Shown in pieces: positions 9,278 through 17,781 of a stretch of 57,419 nucleotides of DNA (positions within the stretch are counted from its first letter, which is position 1; each line of letters starts with the position of its first letter). The position numbers were made by a program, and so were the translations under genes. This DNA comes from Aminivibrio pyruvatiphilus (GTDB taxonomy: Bacteria > Synergistota > Synergistia > Synergistales > Aminobacteriaceae). The stretch lies in assembly GCF_004366815.1 (NCBI RefSeq), contig NZ_SORI01000019.1:1-57419 (forward strand). The letters are read 5' to 3'. The notes under the pieces are model-generated. The model made no database searches. It had not been told where the DNA came from and was given only the letters and a program-made list of their open reading frames with translations.

Positions 9278-10165
9278 TCACCAGCCCTGTTCTCTTGAGA
9301 TATCCCTGTGCCTGAGGGAGCACATGCCGCCGAAAGGCCTGAAATGGGCCGCAAGTCTCTCTGCAACGGCCACCGACCTGTGTCGGCCTCCCGTACAGCC
9401 TATCCCGATATGAAGGTGGGATTTCCCCGTACCCAGGTACAGCGGAATGACGTGTTCGAGAAAGGAAACCAGTCTTTTCCAGAATTCTTCCGCTTCACCG
9501 GAATTCCAGATATGATCCTGGACTTCCCTGTCCTGCCCGGAGAGGTTTTGAAGCTCCGGGACATAGTAGGGGTTGGAGAGAAAACGGACATCGAAGAGGA
9601 AGTCACAGTCCGCTGGAGGCCCGTATTTGAAGCCGAAGGAAGTAAAGATGAGAAAGTCCTGGGAAGATGTGCCGCTCACTTCGGAAAGGAGCTTCTTTCT
9701 GATGTGGGGAAGGGAAAGACCGGACGTGTCCAGCACCGTGTCGGAGAGTTCGAGAATCGGTTTCAGGCGGATCCGTTCCCTGGAAATACCGTCAAGAAAG
9801 CTGCCCTCGTCGTGCAGAGGGTGCCGTCTGCGGGTCGCTTCGAAACGGGCAAGCAGAGCCCTGTCGGAAGCATCGAGAAAAAGAACGCTGACCTCTTGGA
9901 TCTGGTTCTTCAGTGCCGAGATCGCCGCGGGAAAATCGTCGAGAAGGGTGTCTCCCCGTACGTCCACCACGGCTGCCACTCCGTTTCTCACTGCCGCCCG
10001 GTGTTTCCCGAGGATGACCATCAGCTGGGAAAGCAGTGCCGGGGGAATATTGTCAATGGCGAACATCCCCTGGTCTTCAAGCACCTTCAGGGCTGTCGAT
10101 TTTCCTGCGCCCGACATGCCGGTGAGAATGACGCATTTTTTCACGCCCTGGAATTCACTGTCCAT
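9278..10165 (-). CDS. rapZ: RNase adapter protein RapZ
   Basis: The 295-residue protein has an N-terminal P-loop (ILTGMSGAGKSTALK), the segment MFAIDNIPPALL, and the C-terminal signature HIGIGCTGGRHRSVAVAERL. In Escherichia coli RapZ senses glucosamine-6-phosphate and guides RNase E to a small RNA; in Gram-positive bacteria the protein is a nucleotide-binding partner of YvcK. GGGGAGGGGAGG precedes the ATG. It lies 48 bases after the moaB/mog-type gene on the same strand. Confidence 0.94.
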   Translation of the reverse strand: MDSEFQGVKKCVILTGMSGAGKSTALKVLEDQGMFAIDNIPPALLSQLMVILGKHRAAVRNGVAAVVDVRGDTLLDDFPAAISALKNQIQEVSVLFLDASDRALLARFEATRRRHPLHDEGSFLDGISRERIRLKPILELSDTVLDTSGLSLPHIRKKLLSEVSGTSSQDFLIFTSFGFKYGPPADCDFLFDVRFLSNPYYVPELQNLSGQDREVQDHIWNSGEAEEFWKRLVSFLEHVIPLYLGTGKSHLHIGIGCTGGRHRSVAVAERLAAHFRPFGGMCSLRHRDISREQGW

Positions 10166-10213
10166 AAACCTGCCTCCCCTCCCCTTCTTCCGGAAACCTG
10201 AAGGTCCGTTTTC

Positions 10214-11029
10214 TTATGAAGGAGAGCCGCATTCCCCGTCCCAGCCCCTGAGAATTTCGATGCCGTGCCTCAGCGGCCCGGCGATGGCGTCGAAACACTC
10301 CGTTGCGCCCTTGGCGCTTCCCGGGAGAGATATTATGAGGGTCTCCCCACGGATGACGGCGTTGCTTCTGCTCAGCATGGCTTTCGGGGTGATCCTGAGT
10401 GAAGCCTGGCGCATCGCCTCGCCGATTCCGGGAACCTTTCTTCCGGCAATGGATTCCAGGACTTCAGGGGTGATGTCCCTGGGGGAGAAACCGGTTCCCC
10501 CGGTGCACAGGATCAGGTGGAGATCTTTTAAGTCGGTCCAGTTCTTCAGGATCGCTGCAATAGCTTCATTTTCATCGGGGACGACAGCCGTTTCGGCCGT
10601 GTCACAGCCGATTCCTCTCAGCCGTTCGGCCAGGGCGGGACCTGACGTGTCCTCCCTTTCTCCCCTGCTTCCCTTGTCACTCACCGTCAGAACGCCGGCT
10701 CTGAGGGGCCGGAGAAAAGAGGCCCGGGATGATACTGTAAGAAAGCCGCCCATTTCTGCCCTTAGCTTTGGAAAGGGCAGCGAGGATGGAACAGTCCGAA
10801 AAAGCGCCTCGCCGGCGGAAAAGAAAAAATCTCCGGGGAATTCGCAGACAGGCAGAACGAAGCCGGCCGCACTGTCGGGAAGAGAGGAAAAACCGCCGGG
10901 AGGAAGAAGGAAGAGCTCTTTCTCCGTTCCGTTGAATGACGCTTTCCCTGCCGCATTGATGCCGGTGTAGCAGAGAGTGTGGACGAAGAGTTCTCCCCGT
11001 TCCTTTTCCAGTATTTCAAGAATCCGCAT
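10214..11029 (-). CDS. MoaB/MogA-type molybdopterin protein with an unusual N-terminal extension
   Basis: Residues 108-271 form a MoaB/MogA domain (LRAGVLTVSDKGSRGEREDTSGP, ILCTGGTGFSPRDITPE, SLPGSAKGATECF), which adenylates molybdopterin before metal insertion. Residues 1-107 are not part of that family. They are rich in Phe, Leu and Gly, lack a signal peptide or clear membrane segment, and I cannot assign them. The total of 271 residues is well above the usual 160-195. It overlaps moaC by 14 bases, so it belongs to the cofactor operon. Confidence 0.88.
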   Translation of the reverse strand: MRILEILEKERGELFVHTLCYTGINAAGKASFNGTEKELFLLPPGGFSSLPDSAAGFVLPVCEFPGDFFFSAGEALFRTVPSSLPFPKLRAEMGGFLTVSSRASFLRPLRAGVLTVSDKGSRGEREDTSGPALAERLRGIGCDTAETAVVPDENEAIAAILKNWTDLKDLHLILCTGGTGFSPRDITPEVLESIAGRKVPGIGEAMRQASLRITPKAMLSRSNAVIRGETLIISLPGSAKGATECFDAIAGPLRHGIEILRGWDGECGSPS

Positions 11030-11549
11030 TGCCGTTCATCCCCTCCGCGATATAGGTGCCGCTCTTGCCGCCCGTTTTTTTCACGAGACGGATTCCTTCA
11101 ATTATCATGTTCTTGGAGATGCCCTTGCACATATCATACACCGTGAGGGCGGCAACGGACACGCCTGTGAGGGCTTCCATCTCGACGCCAGTGACGTCTC
11201 TCGCGGCCACGGTACAGGTAATCCTGATCCTGCCCGTTTCTTCCAGGAAGACACACTTCACTTCCGCTCTCTCTATCCGGATGCCATGGCACAGAGGGAT
11301 GAGTTCCGGTGTTTTTTTGACCGCCATGATGCCTGCGGTCTCTGCAATTTTCAGTACGTCTCCCTTTTTTGAATAGCCGTCGGCCGCCAGCTGTTCACAC
11401 ACTGCCCGGTCAAGAATTACCCAACCTTCAGCCAAAGCGGTACGAAGAGTTTCCGGCTTTCCGCTCACATCGACCATCCGGGGCCTTCCTTCTCCGTCAA
11501 GGTGAGAAAACGATGTTTTATCCTGTCTGAAAGATTCGGTATTTGCCAT
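11016..11549 (-). CDS. moaC: Cyclic pyranopterin monophosphate synthase MoaC
   Basis: The 177-residue enzyme works after MoaA to form cyclic pyranopterin monophosphate. Conserved segments are FSHLDGEGRPRMVDVSGK at the N-terminus, PLCHGIRIERAEV with the active-site histidine, and GVEMEALTGVSVAALTVYDM followed by KKTGGKSG. GGAGGATAATCC precedes the ATG. It sits between moaA and the moaB/mog-type gene. Confidence 0.96.
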   Translation of the reverse strand: MANTESFRQDKTSFSHLDGEGRPRMVDVSGKPETLRTALAEGWVILDRAVCEQLAADGYSKKGDVLKIAETAGIMAVKKTPELIPLCHGIRIERAEVKCVFLEETGRIRITCTVAARDVTGVEMEALTGVSVAALTVYDMCKGISKNMIIEGIRLVKKTGGKSGTYIAEGMNGNADS

Positions 11550-11552
11550 GGA

Positions 11553-12566
11553 TTATCCTCCGATCTGAGACATGTGCCGTTCCTCAAGAGAATCCGTTCC
11601 TTCTTCCGGTGAAGGAATGCCTGTCTCCCCTCTTCGGGGCTTTCTGGAAACGGCCTGCAGAATTCCCTTCTGCAGGGCTCCTGCATCTTTGCTTCGAAGA
11701 GCTTCAAGCAGGGGAACGCCGAAGTTGCCGAAAAGACAGGGACGCATGACGCCGGTGGACGTCACCCGGAGACGGTTGCAGAGATGGCAGAAATGATCCG
11801 AAACAGCGGAGATGATTCCCACCATCTGACCGGTGGCACTGTTCCGAAAATACCGTGAGGGGCCGCAGATCTCGGACCTGTTGTCCTTCGACGGGCAGCT
11901 CCTCCACAGAGACGGGTCCGGAAGAAGGGAAAGAATCTCCTCCGCGGGGACAAACCGGGACTGGGACCACACATCCTTGTCTAGGGGCATGAATTCGATA
12001 AACCTGAGGGTTACCCCTTTTTCAGCGGCGAATCCGACCAGGGCCGGAATTTCGTCGAAGTTGAAGTTCCGCATGACAACCGAATTCAGCTTGACAGGCA
12101 CCCCGCCGGTCTCTCTGACGGCATCGATACCCCGGAGGACTCTTTCCAGCTCTCCGGTTCTCGTGGTTTCGGCGAATTTGCCCGGATCGAGCGAATCGAG
12201 GCTCACGTTCAGCGAATCGAGGCCCAGGCGGGCGATTCTCTCTGCCCATTTCTCCAGAAGGGAACCGTTTGTTGTGACCGCTATCCTGAGGCGGGGATGT
12301 GCTTCCTTCACCGATTCAAGGAAGGGAACAAAACCCTTTCTCACGAAAGGTTCTCCCCCGGTGAACCGTATTTTTCTGACTCCGAGGTCCGTCAGCGTGC
12401 GGCACAGGAAAAGCAAATCCTCGTAGGTGAGGATTTTATCGTGGGGAATCCATTCAATGCCATCGGCAGGCATGCAGTAAACACAACGGAAATTGCACCT
12501 GTCCGTCACTGAAATGCGGACGTAATCCAGCACCCGTCCGAAAGAATCCTGAATTATTCCGTCCAT
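11553..12566 (-). CDS. moaA: GTP 3',8-cyclase MoaA (radical SAM)
   Basis: The 337-residue enzyme starts molybdenum-cofactor synthesis from GTP. The radical-SAM cluster ligands are Cys24, Cys28 and Cys31 (CNFRCVYC). The second cluster motif is CHLCNRLRVTSTGVMRPC, and the protein ends in Gly-Gly, the conserved MoaA tail that enters the active site. I start at ATG 12566, nine bases after GGGAGG; an upstream in-frame start at 12602 lacks such a site. It overlaps the MoeA-PBP gene by 13 bases. Confidence 0.96.
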   Translation of the reverse strand: MDGIIQDSFGRVLDYVRISVTDRCNFRCVYCMPADGIEWIPHDKILTYEDLLFLCRTLTDLGVRKIRFTGGEPFVRKGFVPFLESVKEAHPRLRIAVTTNGSLLEKWAERIARLGLDSLNVSLDSLDPGKFAETTRTGELERVLRGIDAVRETGGVPVKLNSVVMRNFNFDEIPALVGFAAEKGVTLRFIEFMPLDKDVWSQSRFVPAEEILSLLPDPSLWRSCPSKDNRSEICGPSRYFRNSATGQMVGIISAVSDHFCHLCNRLRVTSTGVMRPCLFGNFGVPLLEALRSKDAGALQKGILQAVSRKPRRGETGIPSPEEGTDSLEERHMSQIGG

Positions 12567-14482
12567 CTGTAACCTCCCATGCGGTCCACCAAGGATCTCC
12601 ACCCTTCATCGTTGAGCGATTCAAGAAGAGCGGCTATTCCCGGGTGATCCTCCATGCTCTTGAAATAGACGAGTTCGTAAGGTTCTTCCGCCAGGGGAAG
12701 AAAATCAAGGCCGAGGGCGTCAGCGACAGATTTAATTCCCGCTGCTGCGTCGGCGAATCCTCTCAGGACCTTGTTTCCGGCGTCGAAGTGAGTGGTGCTG
12801 CAGTTTTCGTAACCCCGCACATTCCCGGGGTCGATATTCTCACCCCGGAAAAGAAAATCCAGCAGGACTCTTGTGCCTGCCCCGGGCTGGCGGTTCACAA
12901 TCACCACGTCCTCTCTGCGGAGGTCTGAGACGGAGCGGATTCCCCTGGGGTTCCCCTTCCGGACCATGATACCCTGCTGCCGGAAGAACACGATACGGCG
13001 GGCAAGGAGAGCGTCAGCCTGCGGTCCAAACATTCTTTCAATATAAGAGGTGTTGTAGTCGCCCGTTTCCGTGTCGAGCAAATGACAGGCTGCCGCGTGA
13101 CATTCTCCCCTTGAGAGAGCGGCGAGGCCTCCGAGGCTGCCCACCGACCGGAAGATCACCTCCCCGCCTTTTTTTTTGGCGAAGGTGGCGATACGCTCGA
13201 ACGCCGGGTCGTTTGAACCCTGGAACAGGATTCTCTCCTTCCAGCGGATATCCCTGAGGAGCCAGAGGTTCACCGTCGTTCCCTTTGTCCTTTCCGCTGT
13301 TTCCAGTGGCAGAAGAGACAGCCCGTCGGTTTCGGAAAGAGACCACAGGGCGCTCGCTCCTGACGGAAGAGCGTAGGCTTTTTTCCCGCCGCCGATTTCA
13401 ACACACTTGAACCGTACCCATTCTTCTTTCCCGTAGGTCGAGGAATAGGATGAAAGCAGGGTAACCTCCTCTGTTCCTGCCGCCCCGATCGCCAGGGGAA
13501 GGACCGTCTCTTCGTCGAAGTCCCCGAAGTGAAGCAGCTGAAGGATGGGGAAAACAACGGACCAGAGGATGACGGCGTTGGACATGGGAAAGCCCGGAAG
13601 GTTGACCGCGAAGCATCCCCCGAGATCGGCCGCGGAGGCCGGCCGGCCGGGCTTCATGAGAAGCCACCTGAAGAGAGGATGTCCGAGGTCTTCAAGAACG
13701 GAAAATGTGTGATCCCGCTCTCCTTTCGCGGAACCCGCCCCGATAAGGATAAGATCGTACTTCTTCCTGTTTTCTTCAAGAAAGGACTTTAAAATGTTCG
13801 GGTCGTCGGGGATGCACGGGGCTATATCCACAGGAAAAGCCCAGTTCCGGAAATAGCCCTTTACGAGAAGAGAATTGCTCTCCCCCACCCTTCCGGGAGG
13901 AGGGGTTTCCAGCTCGAGCCATTCTTCCAGGGGAATAATTTCATCACCCGTCGGAATGTAGAGAGTTTTCGGCAGGGCCAGGGTCCGGAGGTTTTTCACT
14001 CCCGCCGTGGCCAGGAGGGAACAGAGAGCGGGCGTCACCCTGTCGCCTTCCCTGGCGATGACCTGTCCGAGGAAAACGTCCTCCCCGAGGGGACGGACGT
14101 TTTCTCCAGCCACGAGGGAGGAGACGACCGACAGAGTCCCTGTTTTCCTGTCAAGAGAAGTATCTTCTATCATAACGACGCTGTCGAACCGGGCGGAAAT
14201 CTCTCCGCCTGTATTGACCCATTCGTATTCGCCGGCGGCGAAGGACACGGGAGAGGAAGGGGTCGCTCCGGCCGTCAGGGCCGATAAAAGGGAGTAGCCG
14301 TCCATGGCCGACGCATTGTAGTGGGGTACGTTTCTGCCGGCGATCACGTCCTCCGCGAGGGTTCGTCCCAGGGAATTCTGAACGGGAACGGCCTCCGCAG
14401 GGAGTTGACGGCATTTTTCCCTGAGAATTCCCCATGCTTTCGAAAGGCTGATGTGCATTGTTTCTTTTTCTACCAGAGCCAT
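12554..14482 (-). CDS. MoeA-type molybdopterin molybdenumtransferase fused to a PBP-like domain
   Basis: Residues 1-400 are a MoeA protein (NASAMDGY, TGDEIIPLEEW, LIGAGSAKGERDHTFS, LPGFPMSNAV). Residues from about 415 to 625 match the periplasmic-binding-protein-like domain known fused to MoeA (GSLGGLAALSRGECHAAACHL, RQPGAGTRVLLDF). There is no signal peptide, so the PBP part is cytoplasmic and may sense molybdate, tungstate or a cofactor intermediate. MoeA inserts metal into adenylated molybdopterin. The ATG at 14482 has GAGGAGG upstream and overlaps the second moeA by 13 bases. Confidence 0.92.
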   Translation of the reverse strand: MALVEKETMHISLSKAWGILREKCRQLPAEAVPVQNSLGRTLAEDVIAGRNVPHYNASAMDGYSLLSALTAGATPSSPVSFAAGEYEWVNTGGEISARFDSVVMIEDTSLDRKTGTLSVVSSLVAGENVRPLGEDVFLGQVIAREGDRVTPALCSLLATAGVKNLRTLALPKTLYIPTGDEIIPLEEWLELETPPPGRVGESNSLLVKGYFRNWAFPVDIAPCIPDDPNILKSFLEENRKKYDLILIGAGSAKGERDHTFSVLEDLGHPLFRWLLMKPGRPASAADLGGCFAVNLPGFPMSNAVILWSVVFPILQLLHFGDFDEETVLPLAIGAAGTEEVTLLSSYSSTYGKEEWVRFKCVEIGGGKKAYALPSGASALWSLSETDGLSLLPLETAERTKGTTVNLWLLRDIRWKERILFQGSNDPAFERIATFAKKKGGEVIFRSVGSLGGLAALSRGECHAAACHLLDTETGDYNTSYIERMFGPQADALLARRIVFFRQQGIMVRKGNPRGIRSVSDLRREDVVIVNRQPGAGTRVLLDFLFRGENIDPGNVRGYENCSTTHFDAGNKVLRGFADAAAGIKSVADALGLDFLPLAEEPYELVYFKSMEDHPGIAALLESLNDEGWRSLVDRMGGYRWTE

Positions 14483-15699
14483 ATTTCCGCCTCCTCACCC
14501 TGCCTGATGGTTTCATGGGATGCGGAAAGCCTGAACAGCCCGTCCGCCTCTGCCAGAGCTTTCGAAAAGGAGGATTTGACGGGAAAGGGGAAGGCTCTGC
14601 CGTTTCTCAGAACGCAGGGGATAAATTCTTCGATGCCTGTGTGGCCGAATACTGGTTCCTGCACCGGTACGCGGACCTGTTTCCACGGCCCTGCCGGTTC
14701 TCCCCAGAGAAGACCGTTCAGAAGAGGGAGAAGGACTGTGTAGGCCGAAATGAAACACGAAAAAGGATGCCCCGGAAGGCCAAGGACGAGTTTGTTCTCC
14801 TCCTTCGTGCCTGCGATCAGGGTCGGTTTGCCGGGGGACATGAGAATTCCCCTCACCAGGAGTCCCGGGGGGGGGAGGTCTTCGAGTATGGAGGAACAGT
14901 GGTCTCTCATGCTGACCGACGATCCTCCGCTTATCGCAACAACGCTGCATTCACGGAGCGCTTCCCGGAGGAAGGAGGCGAGAGACTCTCTCGTGTCTTC
15001 CGCTATTCCGTAATTCTTCACTGAATAGCCTTCTCCGGTGAGGAGGGCCGAAAGCATGGAGGCGTTGACATCCCTTACCTTGCCCACAGGCAACAGGACC
15101 GTGCCGGGGGGCGCAATTTCATCCCCCGTACTGATTATGCCCACCGTCAGGCTTGCCGCGGCAGTCTCCCTGATACCTGCCATCGCAAGAAGCCCGGCAG
15201 TTCTGAAACCGATCTTCTGCCCGGCCTTCAGAAGGATATCTCCCACGGAAAATTCTTCACCCGGCTGGACAGTATTTTCTGCCTTCTGAACGGCCTTTTT
15301 CACTTCTATCCAGTTTCCCGCGCTTTCCGTATCCTCCGCCATCACAACGGCATCCGCCCCGTCGGGCAGAATACCTCCGGTATGGATAAGGGCGCACTCT
15401 CCGCGGCGGATTGAAAAGGAAGGAGCGGAGCCCATGGGGACTTCTCCCGCTAGAGTCAGGAAGGCAGGACTGCCGGGAGTTGCACCGATGCAGTCGGCGC
15501 TGGCTGCTGCATACCCGTCCCTGGTGCTTCTCGGGAAGGGGGGGAAGTTCTCGCCGGCGGTCACAGGCCGTAGAATCCGACCGGAACAGGATTCAGCAGG
15601 GACTGAGAGTTCCATCCCCCGCCATGGAAAACGAAGGACGTCCGAGACATGCGCGAGAGCTTTTTCTCTGGGGGTGAGGGTTTCGACGAAACCGGCCAC
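14470..15699 (-). CDS. moeA: MoeA-type molybdopterin molybdenumtransferase, second copy
   Basis: The 409-residue protein is a stand-alone MoeA: PPFPRSTRDGYAA, GGILPDGADAVVMAEDTES, GIISTGDEIAPPG, the GGSSVSMRDH loop and LGLPGHPFSCF. It differs strongly from the adjacent fused MoeA, so the pair is old and not a recent duplication. Anaerobes with both tungsten and molybdenum enzymes often keep two MoeA proteins; metal preference cannot be read from the sequence. Translation begins at GTG 15699 with a weak AAGGAT site. Confidence 0.93.
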   Translation of the reverse strand: MAGFVETLTPREKALAHVSDVLRFPWRGMELSVPAESCSGRILRPVTAGENFPPFPRSTRDGYAAASADCIGATPGSPAFLTLAGEVPMGSAPSFSIRRGECALIHTGGILPDGADAVVMAEDTESAGNWIEVKKAVQKAENTVQPGEEFSVGDILLKAGQKIGFRTAGLLAMAGIRETAAASLTVGIISTGDEIAPPGTVLLPVGKVRDVNASMLSALLTGEGYSVKNYGIAEDTRESLASFLREALRECSVVAISGGSSVSMRDHCSSILEDLPPPGLLVRGILMSPGKPTLIAGTKEENKLVLGLPGHPFSCFISAYTVLLPLLNGLLWGEPAGPWKQVRVPVQEPVFGHTGIEEFIPCVLRNGRAFPFPVKSSFSKALAEADGLFRLSASHETIRQGEEAEIWLW

Positions 15700-15727
15700 G
15701 ATGGAGTAAGATCCTTGGACGATCAGG

Positions 15728-16411
15728 TCAGCGCATGCCGACGACGAAGACCGGAAATCCGGCTTTTGTCAGTTTCCCGGCCAGGTTGTCGGCCTGCTGC
15801 CTGTCGTTTCCAGCAGGTACAGTAACCCTGAAGTAAGTTTTTCCATTGACCAGAGCCGACGTGATGAAAGAAGAAAAGCCCGCCCTGGCGGCCTGCTGCC
15901 TGACTGTTTCCGCACCATCCCTGGCTGTGAATGAGCCGATCTGGACACCCCATCTGCTGTTGGCAGCCGAAGGTGGGGGGCTTGGAGGTGCGGGCTGCCT
16001 GGCGGCAGGTTTGGACGGAGAGGGGGCAGGAGTCTTCTGCCCGGGCTGGGCCGCAGGTGGTGAAGCCACCGGGGAACTTTTCGTTCCCGAAGGAGACGAA
16101 ACGACGGTGACAGGCTGGCTGGCCCCTACAGGAGCTGCGAGGACGGCGTGATTGTCAGGGACAGGAGGCCGGGAAGGCGCTGCCGGCTTACTGCTCACAG
16201 GTGCTGGTTGTGGTGTTTCCTGCCGCGACGCTGCCGGAACCGTGGGAGAAATGGGTGAATACCCGGGGTTTTTCGGTCCCGACAGGAAAAAAAGCTTCAC
16301 TCCTACTATCAGAAGCCCGACAGCCACCAGGCCGATGACCGGGAGCATGATATCCCCGAAAGGAATCATGGAGCGTTTTTCCTTGAGTCTTCTGCTCTCT
16401 CTCGTGGACAT
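15728..16411 (-). CDS. SPOR-domain membrane protein
   Basis: The 227-residue protein has a short basic cytoplasmic tail and one membrane segment (about residues 22-46). A long Pro/Ala/Ser-rich linker (about 50-150) leads to a C-terminal SPOR domain (about 152-227, WGVQIGSFTARDGAETV to FPVFVVGMR). SPOR domains bind glycan strands lacking stem peptides at division sites, so a periplasmic role at the septum is likely, like FtsN or DedD. It follows ftsZ after a terminator and has an AAAGGAGG site before its ATG. Confidence 0.85.
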   Translation of the reverse strand: MSTRESRRLKEKRSMIPFGDIMLPVIGLVAVGLLIVGVKLFFLSGPKNPGYSPISPTVPAASRQETPQPAPVSSKPAAPSRPPVPDNHAVLAAPVGASQPVTVVSSPSGTKSSPVASPPAAQPGQKTPAPSPSKPAARQPAPPSPPPSAANSRWGVQIGSFTARDGAETVRQQAARAGFSSFITSALVNGKTYFRVTVPAGNDRQQADNLAGKLTKAGFPVFVVGMR

Positions 16412-16441
16412 TCAAATCCCTCCTTTGCCTGTAGAGCGGCT

Positions 16442-16473
16442 GGAACAGAATTAGCCGGAACTCCTTCTGTTCC
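16442..16473 (-). repeat. Inverted repeat upstream of the SPOR gene
   Basis: GGAACAGAA (16442-16450) and TTCTGTTCC (16465-16473) are perfect complements separated by 14 bases, in the 90-base gap between the ftsZ terminator and the SPOR gene. The size and place suit an operator for the SPOR-moe-moa transcript, though I find no convincing promoter beside it. Confidence 0.35.
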
Positions 16474-16491
16474 CGAAAACAACAACTCCGC

Positions 16492-16526
16492 AACAAAAGG
16501 CAGGAATCCTTTTCAAGACTCCTGCC
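16492..16526 (-). terminator. Intrinsic terminator after ftsZ
   Basis: On the minus strand GGCAGGAGTC pairs with GATTCCTGCC (16517-16526 with 16499-16508, 10 bp including one G-U) around an eight-base loop, then TTTTGTTG follows. It ends the dcw transcript 72 bases beyond ftsZ. Confidence 0.85.
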
Positions 16527-16597
16527 TTCAGCACGTTTGACCGAACAGGATATTCCGGTCAGAGGAATCTATTGAAAGGATTGTACAGGAAACGCGG

Positions 16598-17749
16598 TTA
16601 TTTCCCGTTCTTCTGGCTTTTGCGGAGAATGGAAGGAATGTCGTAAGGGTTCTTCGGCACTCCGCTCATGGTAAACAGGTCTTCATCCTGGGCCGGGAGC
16701 ACTTCAGTTTCCTCGAGAACAACTCCGGCCGTTTTCGTCTTCGGGGCTGCCTTGGGAAAATTGGTGACAGTCTTTTTTTCCTTTTCCGAGGAAAAACCTG
16801 TGGCGATAACTGTTATCTGTATTTTGTCGGACATTTCCTCGGAGACCGTGTGACCCCAAATGACGATGGCGTCTTCATCCGCAGTTTCAGTGATGATCTG
16901 TGCGGCTTTTCGGATTTCGTGAATACCGAGATCCGACCCTCCCGTAATATTAAAGAGAATCCCCTTGGCGCCCTTCATGGGAATGGACATGAGGGGCGAC
17001 TTGATTGCCGTCTTTGCCGCAGCCTCCGCCCGGTTCTCCCCTTCTCCCGAGCCGATTCCCATGATAGCGGACCCGGCGTTCTGCATCACCGTTCTCACGT
17101 CGGCAAAGTCCACGTTTATCAGGCTGGGTTTCAGAATGAGGTCTGTCACTCCCTGAACTGCCTGGCGGAGGACTTCGTCCGCGAGACGGTAGGCGTCTGC
17201 ATGTTTTGTTTTTTCGTCGGTCAGTTCAAGAAGGCGATCGTTCTCGACCACGAGAAGGGCGTCCACTTTTTCCTTGAGGGTAGCGATACCGGTCATGGCT
17301 TGTTTTCTGCGCCGGTTCATCTCAAAGGAGAACGGAAAGGTGACAACAGCCACAACAAGGGCCCCCGCTTCCTTGGCAACTTCTGCGATGATGGGCGATG
17401 CTCCCGTTCCCGTTCCACCACCCATGCCTGCGGTGAGAAAGACCATGTCGGCTCCCGTGACCACTTCCCGTATCTTGTCAATAGATTCCTTTGCGCTGTT
17501 CATGCCCACTTCGGGGTCGGAGCCGGCTCCCAGTCCCTTGGTCAGCTTTTCTCCGAGAGTTATCTTCGTCGTGGCCTGGGAGAGCTGAAGAGCTCCCACG
17601 TCCGTATTGGCGGTGATAAAGTGGACTCCTGACACTCCGCTCCTGATGATATGATTCAGGGCGTTTCCGCCTCCGCCGCCGACGCCGATGACCTTGATTT
17701 CCTCCCGGTGGGGCCTCGGAGTGTCATTAACCTGAAATACGTGCTCCAT
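16598..17749 (-). CDS. ftsZ: Cell division protein FtsZ
   Basis: The 383-residue tubulin homologue polymerises into the division ring. Visible are the glycine loop KVIGVGGGGGNALN, the tubulin signature GGGTGTGASP, the T7 catalytic loop NVDFADVRTVM and the C-terminal peptide PYDIPSILRK that binds FtsA. GGGGAGG precedes the ATG. It is the last gene of the dcw cluster, 32 bases after ftsA, and is followed by a terminator. Confidence 0.98.
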   Translation of the reverse strand: MEHVFQVNDTPRPHREEIKVIGVGGGGGNALNHIIRSGVSGVHFITANTDVGALQLSQATTKITLGEKLTKGLGAGSDPEVGMNSAKESIDKIREVVTGADMVFLTAGMGGGTGTGASPIIAEVAKEAGALVVAVVTFPFSFEMNRRRKQAMTGIATLKEKVDALLVVENDRLLELTDEKTKHADAYRLADEVLRQAVQGVTDLILKPSLINVDFADVRTVMQNAGSAIMGIGSGEGENRAEAAAKTAIKSPLMSIPMKGAKGILFNITGGSDLGIHEIRKAAQIITETADEDAIVIWGHTVSEEMSDKIQITVIATGFSSEKEKKTVTNFPKAAPKTKTAGVVLEETEVLPAQDEDLFTMSGVPKNPYDIPSILRKSQKNGK

Positions 17750-17781
17750 TTTCTTATCCTCCCCAATTGCGGAATGCGGCT

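Noticed and set aside
9573-10970. A 465-codon plus-strand frame and a 297-codon companion at 9308-10201
   Set aside because: Both are antisense to rapZ and the MoaB/Mog gene, which have clear motifs and ribosome-binding sites. The antisense products are Ser/Arg/Pro-rich with no fold.
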